43,661 bases of DNA from an uncultured Oscillospiraceae bacterium (GCA_944387285.1 CALXEH010000013.1:1-43661); one strand, 5' to 3'. Positions 19,527 through 29,416 are shown, counted from the first letter of the stretch. Numbers and translations: made by a program. Notes: generated from the letters alone by a model not told the origin.

Positions 19527-21533
19527 TTATTTATTGTCTTCCCCGCCGCTGCCCGGCGCGTCCTCCGGCTTCTTCTCCGTCGGCTCCGGCTCCGGCGCGG
19601 GTATAGTCGCCGGCTCGTCGAAGGTATAGCTGATGTGCCGCGCCGGCGGCTCTATGGTGTTGTCCCGAGGCTTGGGCGGCTGCTTCTTCTCAGGCAGCTT
19701 GCCGGTGTGGCAGAAGCGGCTGAAGTCATCGCCCTCCATGCTCTCGTTCTTGAGCAGGTAGTCCGCAAGCCCCTTTATGATGTCCTCGTGCTCGGTCAGG
19801 ATGCTCTCGGCCTTGGCGCTCGCCTCGTCGAAGATGCGCTTGACCTCCTCGTCGATGATCGCCGCCGTCTCCTCCGAATAGCTCTTTGTCGTGCCGAAAT
19901 CGCGGCCGATGAAGATGCTGTGGCCCGAGGAGTCGTAGCTGATGGGGCCGAGCTTGTCGCTCATGCCAAACTGCGTGACCATCGCCCGGGCGAGGTTCGT
20001 CGCCTGCTGGATGTCCCCGGACGCACCCGTCGAGATGTCGTCCAAAAACAGCTTCTCAGACACGCGCCCGCCCAGCGAGACCACGATGTCCTCGAACAGC
20101 TCCGAGTAGGAGTGGAAGTTCTCCAGGTCCTCCTTCGGCCGGAAGTAGGTCGCGCCGCCCGAGGGCCCGCGCGGTATGATGGTGATATAGTGCACGGGGT
20201 CCGTGTGCTCGAGGAACTCCGCCACGACGGCGTGGCCGCCCTCGTGGAAGGCCGTGAGCCGCCTGGCCCGCTCGCTCATCACCTTGCTCTTCTTCTCCGG
20301 GCCCATCTGCACCTTGCGTATGGCCTCTTCGATCTCGTACGAGGTGATGAACCTCCTGCCGTTCGACACGGCCATGAGCGCCGCCTCGTTGAGCAGGTTC
20401 TCGAGGTCCGCGCCGGAGAAGCCCGGCGTGCCCCTGGCGATGGAGTTGAGGTCCACGTCGTCGCCCAGGGGCTTGCCCCTGGCGTGTACGCGCAGTATGG
20501 CCTCCCTGCCCCTGATATCCGGCAGGCCGATATACACCCTGCGGTCGAAACGGCCCGGGCGGGTCAGGGCGTTATCCAGGATATCGTCGCGGTTCGTCGC
20601 CGCCATGACGATGACGCCCTCGTTGTTCGTGAAGCCGTCCATCTCGACGAGCAGCTGGTTGAGCGTCTGCTCCCTCTCGTCGTGGCCGCCGCCGAGGCCC
20701 GAGCCCCTCTGCCGGCCGACGGCGTCGATCTCGTCTATGAATATGATGGCCGGGGCCACCTTCTTGGCCTGGTCGAACAGGTCCCTGACCCTCGACGCGC
20801 CCACGCCGACGTAGAGCTCGACGAAGTCCGAGCCCGATATCGACAAAAACTGCACGCCGGCCTCGCCCGCGACGGCCTTGGCTATGAGCGTCTTGCCGGT
20901 GCCCGGAGGGCCGACCAGCAGCACGCCCTTGGGTATGCGCGCGCCCATCTCCGTGTAGGCCCTGGGGTTCTTCAGGAAGCTCACGACCTCCTGCAGCTCG
21001 GCCTTCTCCTCGTCGCAGCCGGCCACGTCCGCGAAGGTGACCTTCTTCTGCTCCTCGCTGCCGAGCCGGGTCCGGGCCTTGCCGAACTTGCCCACGCCGG
21101 GCGCCCCGCCGCCGGACTTGTTCATCATATAGTACCACAGCGCGAACATCACGCCGATGAGCAGCAGGTACGGTATCATGCTCGCCCACCAGGGCCAGAC
21201 GAAGCCCTCCTGCAGGTCGTAGTCCTTGATTATGCCCTCGGCATGCTGCTGCTCGATGAGGTCGGACATCTGCAGCAGGAAGTAGTCCACGCTGTACAGG
21301 CTGTAGGTCGTCGCCGCCTCGCCGGGCTGCGCGCCCTTCTTCGTTATGATGATGTCCGAGCCGCGTATTACGAAGCTCTCGACCTCTTCGTTCCTGAACA
21401 TGTCCACCACGTCCGAGTAGATCAGCTCCTCGGACACGCTGGGCGTCGTCATGGTATACACCACGGCGAGCAGGATTATCATTATCAGCACATAAAAACC
21501 GAGGTCACGCGCCCGGTTCCTCTGAGGTTTCAA
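19527..21533 (-). CDS. ftsH: ATP-dependent membrane metalloprotease FtsH
   Basis: Degrades membrane and regulatory proteins at the cytoplasmic face. The 668 residues have membrane helices at 11-29 and 115-136 flanking an extracytoplasmic domain, AAA Walker A 'GPPGTGKT' (208-215), pore loop 'FVELYVG' (237-243), Walker B 'IIFIDEID' (263-270), and second region of homology '[21 protein letters not shown]'. The zinc site is 'HEGGH' (430-434), with a third ligand Asp in '[11 protein letters not shown]'. The usual site is HEAGH; the Ala-to-Gly change keeps both His and Glu. The tail (about 615-668) is rich in Pro and Glu. The start is TTG at 21533; an in-frame TAG directly before it rules out anything further upstream. 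It is downstream of hpt with about 45 bases between. Confidence 0.97.
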   Translation of the reverse strand: MKPQRNRARDLGFYVLIMIILLAVVYTMTTPSVSEELIYSDVVDMFRNEEVESFVIRGSDIIITKKGAQPGEAATTYSLYSVDYFLLQMSDLIEQQHAEGIIKDYDLQEGFVWPWWASMIPYLLLIGVMFALWYYMMNKSGGGAPGVGKFGKARTRLGSEEQKKVTFADVAGCDEEKAELQEVVSFLKNPRAYTEMGARIPKGVLLVGPPGTGKTLIAKAVAGEAGVQFLSISGSDFVELYVGVGASRVRDLFDQAKKVAPAIIFIDEIDAVGRQRGSGLGGGHDEREQTLNQLLVEMDGFTNNEGVIVMAATNRDDILDNALTRPGRFDRRVYIGLPDIRGREAILRVHARGKPLGDDVDLNSIARGTPGFSGADLENLLNEAALMAVSNGRRFITSYEIEEAIRKVQMGPEKKSKVMSERARRLTAFHEGGHAVVAEFLEHTDPVHYITIIPRGPSGGATYFRPKEDLENFHSYSELFEDIVVSLGGRVSEKLFLDDISTGASGDIQQATNLARAMVTQFGMSDKLGPISYDSSGHSIFIGRDFGTTKSYSEETAAIIDEEVKRIFDEASAKAESILTEHEDIIKGLADYLLKNESMEGDDFSRFCHTGKLPEKKQPPKPRDNTIEPPARHISYTFDEPATIPAPEPEPTEKKPEDAPGSGGEDNK

Positions 21534-21579
21534 CTAAACTTCACATCCTTCGGATACTTTCGCTGCTATTTTATCGCTC

Positions 21580-22116
21580 TCACGCGTAGATCTCGGGTTT
21601 GAGTATGCCTATATAGGGCAGGTTGCGGTACTTTTCCGCGTAGTCGAGGCCGTAGCCCACGACAAAGGCGTCCTCCACCTCGAAGCCAGAATAGTCCGCC
21701 TTTATATCCGCCTTCCGCCTCGAGGGCTTGTCGAGCAGGGTGACTATGCTGATGGAGCTCGGGGCGCGGTTCTGCAGGTAGCTCTTGAGGTAGCTGAGCG
21801 TCACGCCGCTGTCGAGGATGTCCTCCACGATGATGACATCCTTGCCCGCGATGTCCCGCGAGAGGTCCTTGTTGATCTTCACGGCGCCCGTGGTGGTGGT
21901 TCCGTCGCCGTAGGAGGAGACCGCCATGAAGTCCATCGTGCAGTGCAGGCTGACGCTCCTGAGCAGGTCGGCCATGAAAATGAAGCAGCCCTTGAGCACG
22001 CCCACAAAAATGGGCTCCCTGCCCGCGTAGTCCTCGGATATCTGCCGGCCCAGCTCGGCCACCCTGGCCTGCAGCTCGGCTTCCGTCAGCAATATCCTGT
22101 CCATATCCTCTCTCAT
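21580..22116 (-). CDS. hpt: Hypoxanthine phosphoribosyltransferase
   Basis: Purine salvage enzyme making IMP/GMP from hypoxanthine/guanine and PRPP. The 178 residues carry the PRPP motif 'VIIVEDILDSGVT' and 'VGVLKGCFIFMADLLR' near the start, both typical. The order tilS-hpt-ftsH is conserved in Firmicutes. The start at 22116 has a weak ribosome site; an ATG at 22104 has GAGAGG too close, so I keep the upstream start with some doubt. Confidence 0.95.
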   Translation of the reverse strand: MREDMDRILLTEAELQARVAELGRQISEDYAGREPIFVGVLKGCFIFMADLLRSVSLHCTMDFMAVSSYGDGTTTTGAVKINKDLSRDIAGKDVIIVEDILDSGVTLSYLKSYLQNRAPSSISIVTLLDKPSRRKADIKADYSGFEVEDAFVVGYGLDYAEKYRNLPYIGILKPEIYA

Positions 22117-22137
22117 TTTGCCTGTCCCCCGCCCCGA

Positions 22138-23424
22138 TTATGAATTTTTTATTATATCGACCCTCAGCGCGCTCTCGCCCGCCCGGGCGATCACCCGTTC
22201 CGCCGTACCGAAGCCCGGCACAGCGATCGGCCCCTTCCCGTCGCGCAGCACGGGCAGCCTCGCCCGTTCCGCCGCGCTCAGGCCCCGCTCCGCAAAGAGC
22301 GCCTTGAGCTTCTTCGTGCAGCCCCGGCCGGCGAGCCGTATCCTATCCCCGTCCCGCTTCGGCGTACAGGTTATAGTACCACAGATATTCTCACATTTAA
22401 AGAAAAAAGTGTTTAATGAACTGTGAATTTCGCCGGGCGCCTCCACGGTGCTGCAGCGTATCACAAGGCCCAGCTCCGGTATCGCAGTCTCGCCGCGCGT
22501 ATCCAGCCGCCTGTCGGCGAAGCCCTCCGCAGGCCCGTCCCCGAAGCTCAGCCGCCCGCGTTCCCTCTTGAGCCGCGTGCCGGGCAGGCTCAGGTAGCCC
22601 AGGCCCTCGCCCTGCGCGAGCTCCAGCGTCGCCTCCACCTGCGCCTCCGACAGCGAGACCCCGGCCGCCAGGCGCAGCGCCCGCGTCGAGACCGGCAGGG
22701 GCAGGTCGAGCAGCTCCCCGCAGGGTATGCCGCCCGGATGCCTCTCCAAAAACTCCCGCGCGAGCCCCTCGAGGTACTCCTCGTCCCGCCGCAGCAGCCG
22801 CGCCGCCCGGAAGGCCGAGGCCGCAAAGCCCGGGTTCACGCTCTCCAGCGCCGGTACGGCGTGGTGGCGGATGCGGTTGCGCGCGTACTCGTCTCCGGCG
22901 TTCGTGCTGTCCTCGACGTGTGCGATGCCGCGTTCGGCCAGATAGGCCTCTATCTCCCGCCGCGTGGTGTCCAGGATGGGCCGTATGACCCTGCCTCGCC
23001 GCTCGGGTATGCCGCACAGGCCCTTGAGCCCCGCGCCCCGGGCGAGATTGAACAGCATCGTCTCGGCGTTGTCGTCCGCCGTATGCGCCGTGGCTATGGC
23101 GGCGGCGCCCGTTTCGTCGGCCGTCTCCTCCAAAAAGGCGTAGCGCAGCCGCCGGGCGGCGTCCTCCGTGCCCAGGCCCTCGCGCGCGGCAAAGGCCGCG
23201 ACCTCGCCGCGGCCGAAATGGCCCTTCAGGCCCAGCTGCGCGCACAGCCCGCGCACGAAGGCCTCGTCCCTGTCGGACTCCGCCCCGCGCAGGCAGTGGT
23301 TGAAGTGCGCGCACTCCACGCTCGCGCCCGACTCCAGCAGCCGGTACAGCAGATACACCGAGTCCGCCCCGCCGGAGACCGCGCAGAGCACCGTGCCCTC
23401 CCCGGGCAGCAGCCGCTCAATCAT
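22138..23424 (-). CDS. tilS: tRNA(Ile)-lysidine synthase
   Basis: Adds lysine to C34 of the CAU-anticodon isoleucine tRNA, allowing AUA decoding. The 428 residues have the PP-loop 'SGGADS' (17-22), 'HFNHCLRG', 'ATAHTADDNAET' and 'PERRGRVIRPIL' of the N-terminal ATPase domain, then TilS substrate-binding and C-terminal domains. Its ATG overlaps the end of dnaB by eight bases. AUA codons are frequent in this window, so the enzyme is needed. Confidence 0.95.
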   Translation of the reverse strand: MIERLLPGEGTVLCAVSGGADSVYLLYRLLESGASVECAHFNHCLRGAESDRDEAFVRGLCAQLGLKGHFGRGEVAAFAAREGLGTEDAARRLRYAFLEETADETGAAAIATAHTADDNAETMLFNLARGAGLKGLCGIPERRGRVIRPILDTTRREIEAYLAERGIAHVEDSTNAGDEYARNRIRHHAVPALESVNPGFAASAFRAARLLRRDEEYLEGLAREFLERHPGGIPCGELLDLPLPVSTRALRLAAGVSLSEAQVEATLELAQGEGLGYLSLPGTRLKRERGRLSFGDGPAEGFADRRLDTRGETAIPELGLVIRCSTVEAPGEIHSSLNTFFFKCENICGTITCTPKRDGDRIRLAGRGCTKKLKALFAERGLSAAERARLPVLRDGKGPIAVPGFGTAERVIARAGESALRVDIIKNS

Positions 23425-24760
23425 CCTCGTGCCTCTTGTCCACGGCGACGAAGCTGGTGTACTCGGGCAGCCACATCATGTTCAGCGTGCCCGTCTGGCC
23501 GCGGCGGTTCTTGAGTATGATGAGCTCCGCCTCGTTGGGGTTCTCGCACTCGTTGTTATAATAGCCTTCCCTGTATATGCCCATGACCACGTCCGCGTCC
23601 TGCTCTATGGCGCCCGATTCGCGCAGGTCGGAGAGCATGGGGCGCTTGTTCTGCCGCTGCTCGTTCGCCCTCGACAGCTGGCTCAGGCAGAGCACGGGCA
23701 CGCCCAGCTCCTTCGCCATTATCTTCATCATGCGGCTTATGTCCGACACCGCCTGGGTCCGGCTCTCGTTGGCCCAGCTGTTCCCGCTGCCGGCCGACTG
23801 CATGAGCTGCAGGTAGTCCACGACGATGAGCCCCAGGTTCTTCAGCCTGCGGCACTGGGCGTTCATATCCGCCACCGTCAGGGTCGGGTTGTCGTCTATC
23901 CTGATATCCGTCTCGCTGAGCACGCCCGCGGCGCCGCCCAGCCGCTTCCACTCGTCGTTCGTGAGCCGGCCGGTCTGGAGCTTCTTGCTGTCCACCAGGG
24001 CCTCGCCCGAGAGCAGGCGCAGCACCAGCTGCTCCTTCGTCATCTCCAGCGAAAAGACCGCCACGGTGCGCTGCGAGCTCTTGGCCGCCGCTAGGGCTAT
24101 GTTCAGGCCTATGCTGGTCTTGCCCATGCCGGGCCTCGAGGCCACCAGCACCAGGTCGCCGGGGCCCAGGCCCAGGATCGCGTTGTCGAGCTCCTTCATA
24201 CCGGTCGTCAGGCCCGTGCTGCCGCCCTCCGAATCCGCGGCCTCGGAGACGCCGTCGTACACGCGCTGCACCACCGTCGATACCGGCTCCAGCCCGCCCA
24301 GGCTCCGGTCCTTGCCCAGGGCGTAGATCTTACGCTCCGCCAGCTCCAGCAGCTCGTCCGCCTCGCCCGAGCCCTCGTAAACGCGCTTGGAGATCTCGTC
24401 CGCCGCCGCGCCCAGCGCGCGCATCAGGGACTTGTCCCGCACTATGGCCGCATAGGGCAGCACGTTCGCCGCCGTCGGCGTCACATACATGAGCTCCTTG
24501 AGGTAGTCGCCCGTATTCTCCTTCGCGACGCCCCGGATCTTCATCTGCTCGAGCACCGTCACGGGGTCTATCGTCTGGCCGTAGGCGAACATGGCGAAGA
24601 TGGTCTCAAAGATGTCCCGGTTCGCCTGGACGTAGAAGTCCTCGGCCTTGAGCTTGTCTATGACGTCGGGTATGCAGCGCGCGTCTATGAGCATAGAGCC
24701 CACGACCGACTGCTCGGCCGCGGCCGAATAGGGCGTGTGCCTGCCCAGTAGTTCGTCCAT
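23417..24760 (-). CDS. dnaB: Replicative DNA helicase
   Basis: Hexameric helicase of the replication fork. The 447 residues have an N-terminal primase-interaction domain (about 8-110), a linker helix, and a RecA-like domain with Walker A 'SRPGMGKTS' (208-216), 'VFSLEMTKEQLVLRLL', Walker B 'LIVVDYLQLM' and 'LSQLSR'. There is no intein. GGAGG lies 6 bases before the ATG. It follows rplI by about a dozen bases, the usual rplI-dnaB order. Confidence 0.97.
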   Translation of the reverse strand: MDELLGRHTPYSAAAEQSVVGSMLIDARCIPDVIDKLKAEDFYVQANRDIFETIFAMFAYGQTIDPVTVLEQMKIRGVAKENTGDYLKELMYVTPTAANVLPYAAIVRDKSLMRALGAAADEISKRVYEGSGEADELLELAERKIYALGKDRSLGGLEPVSTVVQRVYDGVSEAADSEGGSTGLTTGMKELDNAILGLGPGDLVLVASRPGMGKTSIGLNIALAAAKSSQRTVAVFSLEMTKEQLVLRLLSGEALVDSKKLQTGRLTNDEWKRLGGAAGVLSETDIRIDDNPTLTVADMNAQCRRLKNLGLIVVDYLQLMQSAGSGNSWANESRTQAVSDISRMMKIMAKELGVPVLCLSQLSRANEQRQNKRPMLSDLRESGAIEQDADVVMGIYREGYYNNECENPNEAELIILKNRRGQTGTLNMMWLPEYTSFVAVDKRHEDD

Positions 24761-24773
24761 CTGCGTCCTCCGC

Positions 24774-25223
24774 TTATTTCTGCTCCGTCACAATGAGGTT
24801 TATCGTGCCCGAGACCTCGTAGCCCAGCCGGGCCTTCACCTCGAAGCTGCCGAACTGCTTGATGGGTTCGGCCTGGACTATCTTGTTCTTCTCTATCTCG
24901 ATGCCGTGCTGCGCGCGCAGCGCGTCGGAGATCTCCTGGCTGGTCACGGCGCCGAAGAGCCGGCCGCCCTGGCCCGCCCGGGCCTGGATGCGCACCACCA
25001 CGCCGGAGAGCCGCTTGGCGTTCTCCTCGGCCTGGGCCTTCTCCTTGGCCATCTGCGCCGCCTTGGCCTTCTCCTTGAGCTTTATGGCGTTCAGGGCGTC
25101 CGCCGTGGCTTCGCTCGCCAGTTTGCGCGGCAGCAGGTAGTTGCGCGCGTAGCCGTCCGAGACCTCCTTCATCTCGCCCTTCTTGCCCTGTCCTCTCACG
25201 TCCACGTTGAATATGACCTTCAT
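24774..25223 (-). CDS. rplI: 50S ribosomal protein L9
   Basis: Large-subunit protein at the base of the L1 stalk. The 149 residues start '[18 protein letters not shown]', include '[16 protein letters not shown]', a long central helix rich in Lys/Glu/Ala, and a C-terminal domain. The frame opens 6 residues earlier, but AGGAAGAGG and family alignment choose ATG 25223. It lies between gdpP and dnaB as in many Firmicutes. Confidence 0.97.
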   Translation of the reverse strand: MKVIFNVDVRGQGKKGEMKEVSDGYARNYLLPRKLASEATADALNAIKLKEKAKAAQMAKEKAQAEENAKRLSGVVVRIQARAGQGGRLFGAVTSQEISDALRAQHGIEIEKNKIVQAEPIKQFGSFEVKARLGYEVSGTINLIVTEQK

Positions 25224-25248
25224 GGTTCCTCTTCCTTTCAATACGGCC

Positions 25249-27249
25249 TCAGCCGTCCAGATAATCGTCTATCGCGGCGAAGAGATTGTTCACGGCGTCG
25301 CGCAGGCTGATGTCCTTGAGCTGCGCCGCCGCAGCGGAGCGGTTGCCGCCGCCGCCGAGCTTTTCCATTATCATCTGCGCGTTCAGGTCGCCTATCGACC
25401 GCGCCGAGATGTTCGCGCCGCCGTCCTCCGTCGGCGTCACCACGAAGGACACCTCCACGCCCGAGATGTTCAGCAGCTCGTCCGCCGCCTGGGCCACGAC
25501 CACGCGGTCCTGCGGCGTCTGCGGCACCGCCACGGCGATGTTGCCGCGGTAGAGCTGCGCGCTCTGCAGGATCTTATAGCGCGCCACGGTGTGCTCCATG
25601 TCGTTCTGCAGCAGCTTTTTGACCTCCGTCGTGTCCGCGCCCGCCCTGCGCAGGAAGGCCGCCGCGTCGAAGGTGCGCTCGCCAGTGCGTATCGTGAAGT
25701 TCTTCGTGTCCAGCACTATGCCCGCCAGCATGGCCTCCGCCTCGCTGCGCAGTATGTCCTCCGTGTCCACGACCTCCTGCAGCACCTCGCTCATGAGCTC
25801 GCACACCGAGGAGGCGTAGGGCTCGTGGAACATGAGGTCCGCGTTCTGTATATACGAGGCCGCGCGCCGGTGGTGGTCTATGACCGCCACGCGGTTGCAG
25901 GCGTCGAGCAGGTTCTGGTCCTCCACCTGCTCGGGCCGGTTGGTGTCCACCACCACCAGCAGGCTGCGCCCGTCGGCCTGGAGCATGGCGTCCTGCGGCG
26001 TTATGAAGGCGTTGCGGTACTCTGGCTCGTTCTTCATGCGCTCTATGAGCAGTGCGGCGCTGTTCTTCACGGGGTCTATGACTATGCGGCAGGGCCGCCC
26101 GCGCTTGCGCGCTATGCAGCAGACCGCCACCGCCGAGCCCACGGCGTCGAGGTCCGCGAACTTGTGGCCCATGACGAAGACCCGCGAGGAGTCCGCGATG
26201 AGCTCGGCCAGCGCGTTTGCCATGACGCGGCTCTTGACCTTCGTCCTCGTCTCCACCTCGCTGCCTCGGCCGCCGAAGAACTCAAAGTTGAAGCGGTTCT
26301 TGATGACCGCCTGGTCGCCGCCGCGCGAGAGCGCCATCTCCGCCGCCAGCGAGCTGAACTGGTAGTCCTCGCCGAAGCCCGAGCCGTCGTGCCCCACGCC
26401 TATGCTTATCGTCGCGTGTATGCCCGAGGGGCTCACAACCGAGTGCACCTGGTTGAGCAGCGAGAACTTCTCCGCCTTCATGGACTCCAGCCAGCGCTCC
26501 TCGAAGATGAAGACGTACCTGTCCCTGTCGTACCTTCTCAGGAAACCGTCCTTGCCGTCGCACCACTGGGATATGCTGTCCTCCACCGCGTCGCGCAGGT
26601 CGTTTTTTATCCTGTCCGGGTGGTTTTTTACGAGCTCGTCGTAGTTGTCTATGACTATCGTGGCGATGACGGGCCGCGTGTCCTCGTATTTTATCCGGAT
26701 ATCGTCGTACTCCGTCACGTCCACCCAGTAGGCTATGCCCATGAAGCCGTGGCCCTGCTCCTTGTCCTCCTCTGCCGGGCGGATGATGTTGCCGTGTATC
26801 TGGTACTTCCGTCCGTTCATCGTGAGCAGGCCCGGGTACTGGGTCTTGCCCTCGAGCAGCCACTTGCCGCTGTAATCGGGCACCAGCTCGTCGAGCCGCG
26901 CCTCGAACCTCGAGCCCGAGACGCCGCACATGTTGAAGAATATCTGGTTCGCCCAGATGACCCGCGAGTCGTTGAGCGAAAACACGGCCATGGGCAGAGG
27001 GAAGTTCAAAAGCGTGTTGTTCTTGGCCGTGTCCGCGTCATAGGTCACGGACTCGATGTACTCCATGAGCTCGCGCCGCTTCCGCTTCGAGACGAAGAGC
27101 GAGCAGATGACGAGCAGCAGGATGACCCCGCCCTCTATGATGGCCAGCAGGTACTGCCCGAAAAACAGCGAAGCCGCTGCGAAGGCCACCATGAAGAAGA
27201 GGTATAGCCTTATGTTCGGCTCAACGAGCCTCTGTATCTTTTTATTCAC
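25249..27249 (-). CDS. gdpP: Cyclic-di-AMP phosphodiesterase GdpP
   Basis: Membrane-anchored enzyme that degrades c-di-AMP. The 666 residues have two N-terminal helices (about 14-31 and 34-53), a PAS domain (about 75-165), a degenerate GGDEF domain (about 170-300), a DHH domain ('[12 protein letters not shown]', '[12 protein letters not shown]', 'IDHHRR') and DHHA1. The DHHA1 glycine motif is '[12 protein letters not shown]', where the family usually has GGGGH. The start is GTG 27249, with AAAGGAGG 11 bases upstream; the start choice is fairly firm. It sits 20 bases after the GNAT gene. Through c-di-AMP it should affect potassium and osmolyte balance and wall stress. Confidence 0.95.
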   Translation of the reverse strand: MNKKIQRLVEPNIRLYLFFMVAFAAASLFFGQYLLAIIEGGVILLLVICSLFVSKRKRRELMEYIESVTYDADTAKNNTLLNFPLPMAVFSLNDSRVIWANQIFFNMCGVSGSRFEARLDELVPDYSGKWLLEGKTQYPGLLTMNGRKYQIHGNIIRPAEEDKEQGHGFMGIAYWVDVTEYDDIRIKYEDTRPVIATIVIDNYDELVKNHPDRIKNDLRDAVEDSISQWCDGKDGFLRRYDRDRYVFIFEERWLESMKAEKFSLLNQVHSVVSPSGIHATISIGVGHDGSGFGEDYQFSSLAAEMALSRGGDQAVIKNRFNFEFFGGRGSEVETRTKVKSRVMANALAELIADSSRVFVMGHKFADLDAVGSAVAVCCIARKRGRPCRIVIDPVKNSAALLIERMKNEPEYRNAFITPQDAMLQADGRSLLVVVDTNRPEQVEDQNLLDACNRVAVIDHHRRAASYIQNADLMFHEPYASSVCELMSEVLQEVVDTEDILRSEAEAMLAGIVLDTKNFTIRTGERTFDAAAFLRRAGADTTEVKKLLQNDMEHTVARYKILQSAQLYRGNIAVAVPQTPQDRVVVAQAADELLNISGVEVSFVVTPTEDGGANISARSIGDLNAQMIMEKLGGGGNRSAAAAQLKDISLRDAVNNLFAAIDDYLDG

Positions 27250-27269
27250 GGCGGCAACTACCTCCTTTT

Positions 27270-28193
27270 TCAGCCCTCATACGGCAGGAGCATGGCCAGG
27301 TTCGTGCCCAGCCTCGTATTGAAACCCAGCGCCCGGTACATTTCCGCGTCCCCGTCCGAGCATGTGGCCGAAAGGCTCTGTATGCCCTGCTTGCGGCAGT
27401 ATTCCGCGGCCTTTTCCACGAGCATACGGGCCACGCCCCTGCCCCTGAAGGCCGGTTCAATATAGAAATCATCGAAGACGCCCACGTCCCAGCAGGTGAA
27501 GCTCGAAAAGCAGCGGCTCACGGAGCACAGGCCCACGGGCCTGCCCTGCCGCCTGACCGTAATAAACGCCACCCGCCCCGCGCTCATCGCGCCTATCATG
27601 CGCGAACGGCCCATGCTGTCCGGCGGCGTCTCGCCTATCTCGGCAAAAAAGCTCAGTTCCAGGGCCCAGAATTCCTCAATGCCGTTGGCAAGGCCGGCGG
27701 TCATGGGCGCGTCCTCTTCCGGCGGCAGCAGCATCAGCGGCTCGCCCTGCGCGTCAACGCCGTTCCTCATGAAGCCCAGGCGCGACCAGAAACGCTCCCT
27801 GCGCGCGTCGGAGCAGTTGAGTTCGGCGAACTTCGCCCCGTTTTCGCGGCCCCAGTCCAGCAGCGCCCCGGCGCAGGCCGAGCCCGTGCCGTTCCCGCGG
27901 AACTCGGGATACACGCAAAACTCCAGGATGAACTGCTTGCCGTCCTCGGAGGCGTAGACCACCGAGAGCGCAAGGCCGATCTCCTGCCCGCCCCTTCTGA
28001 AAAACAAATACCTCACGGGGTTGAAGCGGCGCTCGTGCAGGGCCTCGATATTCCGCCTGTACTCCTCCGAGCAGTGGTAGCAGTCCTCCTCGTCCGGGAA
28101 AATGTCACGCCTGAAATACTCTCCGAGCCTCTGCCAGAAGCGTTCCGTGTCCTCTGCCTCAAGGCAGTCGAAGACCTCGATGCCCTCCGTCAT
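27270..28193 (-). CDS. Double GNAT-domain acetyltransferase
   Basis: About 307 residues with two acetyl-CoA-binding GNAT domains. The first has motif A 'FCVYPEFRGNGTGSACAGAL' and 'RFWSRLGFMRNG'; the second has 'FYIEPAFRGRGVARMLVEKA' and 'MYRALGFNTR'. Each has the R/Q-x-x-G-x-G/A loop (FRGNGTG, FRGRGVA). The substrate is unknown. The frame opens at 28211, but a GAGG 8 bases upstream supports ATG 28193. It has a clear promoter and is the first gene of the gdpP-rplI-dnaB run, so its transcription may drive that block. Confidence 0.88.
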   Translation of the reverse strand: MTEGIEVFDCLEAEDTERFWQRLGEYFRRDIFPDEEDCYHCSEEYRRNIEALHERRFNPVRYLFFRRGGQEIGLALSVVYASEDGKQFILEFCVYPEFRGNGTGSACAGALLDWGRENGAKFAELNCSDARRERFWSRLGFMRNGVDAQGEPLMLLPPEEDAPMTAGLANGIEEFWALELSFFAEIGETPPDSMGRSRMIGAMSAGRVAFITVRRQGRPVGLCSVSRCFSSFTCWDVGVFDDFYIEPAFRGRGVARMLVEKAAEYCRKQGIQSLSATCSDGDAEMYRALGFNTRLGTNLAMLLPYEG

Positions 28194-28226
28194 GGCCGCA
28201 CCCTCTTTCATTCGTCGTAGTTTGTT

Positions 28227-28255
28227 ATTATATCAAATGTGGACAATCTTTACAA
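28227..28255 (-). promoter_or_regulatory. Sigma-A promoter of the GNAT-gdpP-rplI-dnaB run
   Basis: Minus-strand TTGTAA and TATAAT (perfect -10) with a 17-bp spacer. The spacer contains TTGTCCACA, one base off a DnaA box, as a single copy. Confidence 0.82.
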
Positions 28256-28283
28256 CAATATTTCTCCCCTCTCCTCAAATAAT

Positions 28284-29336
28284 ATGGACATGAAAGCGAT
28301 AATAATGGCCGGCGGAGAGGGCCGGCGACTGAAGGCCGTCACCGGCGAGCTGCCCAAACCCATGGTGCCGCTTTTGGGCAAGCCGCTGATGGAGCGGGCC
28401 ATCGAACTGCTGCGGGCGCACGGCGTCACCGAGATCTGCGCCGCGCTCGGCTACAACCCCGCGCCCATCATAGAGCATTTCGGCGACGGAGCGGCCTATG
28501 GCGTGCACCTTTGCTACCGCATAGAGGACAGGCCCCTCGGCACCGCCGGAGGGGTCAGAAACTGCCTGGACTTCCTCGGCGGCGCGCCCTTTCTCGTTTT
28601 GAGCGGCGACGCCGCCTGCGACTTCGACCTGGGCCGGCTCATGTCCGAGCACGAGCGGAAGGGCCCTGCCGTCACCATGGCGCTCTACGAAGACCGCGAG
28701 CCCCTGCGCTACGGCCTCGTCGTGCCCGACGCCGAGGGCCGCGTGCGCTGCTTCATCGAAAAGCCCGGCTGGGAACGGGTCGTCACGGACCTCGTAAACA
28801 CCGGCATCTACGTCGTGGAGCCCAGGGCCATGGAGCTCGTGCCCGAGGGCGAGAGCTTCGACTTCGCCTCCGGGCTCTTCCCCAAGCTGCTCGAGCGCGG
28901 CGAGGAGATCCTGGGCCTGCCCATGGAGGGCTACTGGTGCGACGTGGGCACGCCCCGGGCCTATTTCCAGTGCTGCCTGGACGCCCTGGACGGCGTTTTG
29001 AAGCTGCCCGACCTCAAGCCGGAGCCCGCGCCCGGCCCGGAGCCCGTCAAGAGGAGCGCCCTGCCCGGCAAGCGCGCCGAGCGCCGGGTCAGCTGCCGCG
29101 ACCGCGCCCGGCTCATGCGCGCCGTCTCCGAGACGATGATGGAGGCCGGCGCGGCGCTCGACGACGGCGTCAGCCTGCGCTCCGAGCACTGCGCCCTGCG
29201 CATCTCGCCCGACCCGGAGCGCTCCGAGCTGCGCATCGAGACCGCCGCCGGTGACGAGGCCTTCGCGGGCGAGCTGGCCGAGGCCCTGGGCAGGATGGCG
29301 GAGAGCCTCGAAAACAGTACGCAGTCCGGGCAATAA
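28284..29336 (+). CDS. Sugar-1-phosphate nucleotidyltransferase with phosphomannomutase domain-IV-like tail
   Basis: The N-terminal 230 or so residues form a GT-A nucleotidyltransferase: 'KAIIMAGGEGRRL', 'GELPKPMVPLLGKPLMERAI', 'LGTAGGVRNC', 'SGDAACDFDL' and 'NTGIYVVEP'. It should make an NDP-sugar such as GDP-mannose or dTDP/UDP-glucose. There is no left-handed beta-helix. After a Pro-rich linker (about 255-275), the last 80 residues ('RARLMRAVSETM', 'DGVSLRSEHCALRISPDPE', 'GDEAFAGELAEAL') look like the final domain of phosphomannomutase. Firmicute fusions of these two enzymes exist at about 800 residues, so this looks like a version that lost the mutase core (inference). No ribosome site precedes either ATG (28284, 28290), so the start and expression mode are uncertain. 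Confidence 0.82.
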   Translation: MDMKAIIMAGGEGRRLKAVTGELPKPMVPLLGKPLMERAIELLRAHGVTEICAALGYNPAPIIEHFGDGAAYGVHLCYRIEDRPLGTAGGVRNCLDFLGGAPFLVLSGDAACDFDLGRLMSEHERKGPAVTMALYEDREPLRYGLVVPDAEGRVRCFIEKPGWERVVTDLVNTGIYVVEPRAMELVPEGESFDFASGLFPKLLERGEEILGLPMEGYWCDVGTPRAYFQCCLDALDGVLKLPDLKPEPAPGPEPVKRSALPGKRAERRVSCRDRARLMRAVSETMMEAGAALDDGVSLRSEHCALRISPDPERSELRIETAAGDEAFAGELAEALGRMAESLENSTQSGQ

Positions 29337-29416
29337 TTTACAACTCCGATGCAGCTTTGATGCAAATGCGATACAAGCAGGGTGTAAGCTGGATAAAAAT
29401 GAAGGGAGTGACCCGC

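Noticed and set aside
28235..28246. DnaA-box-like TTGTCCACA on the minus strand
   Set aside because: A single site with one mismatch, inside a promoter spacer; no cluster or AT-rich unwinding region, so not an origin.
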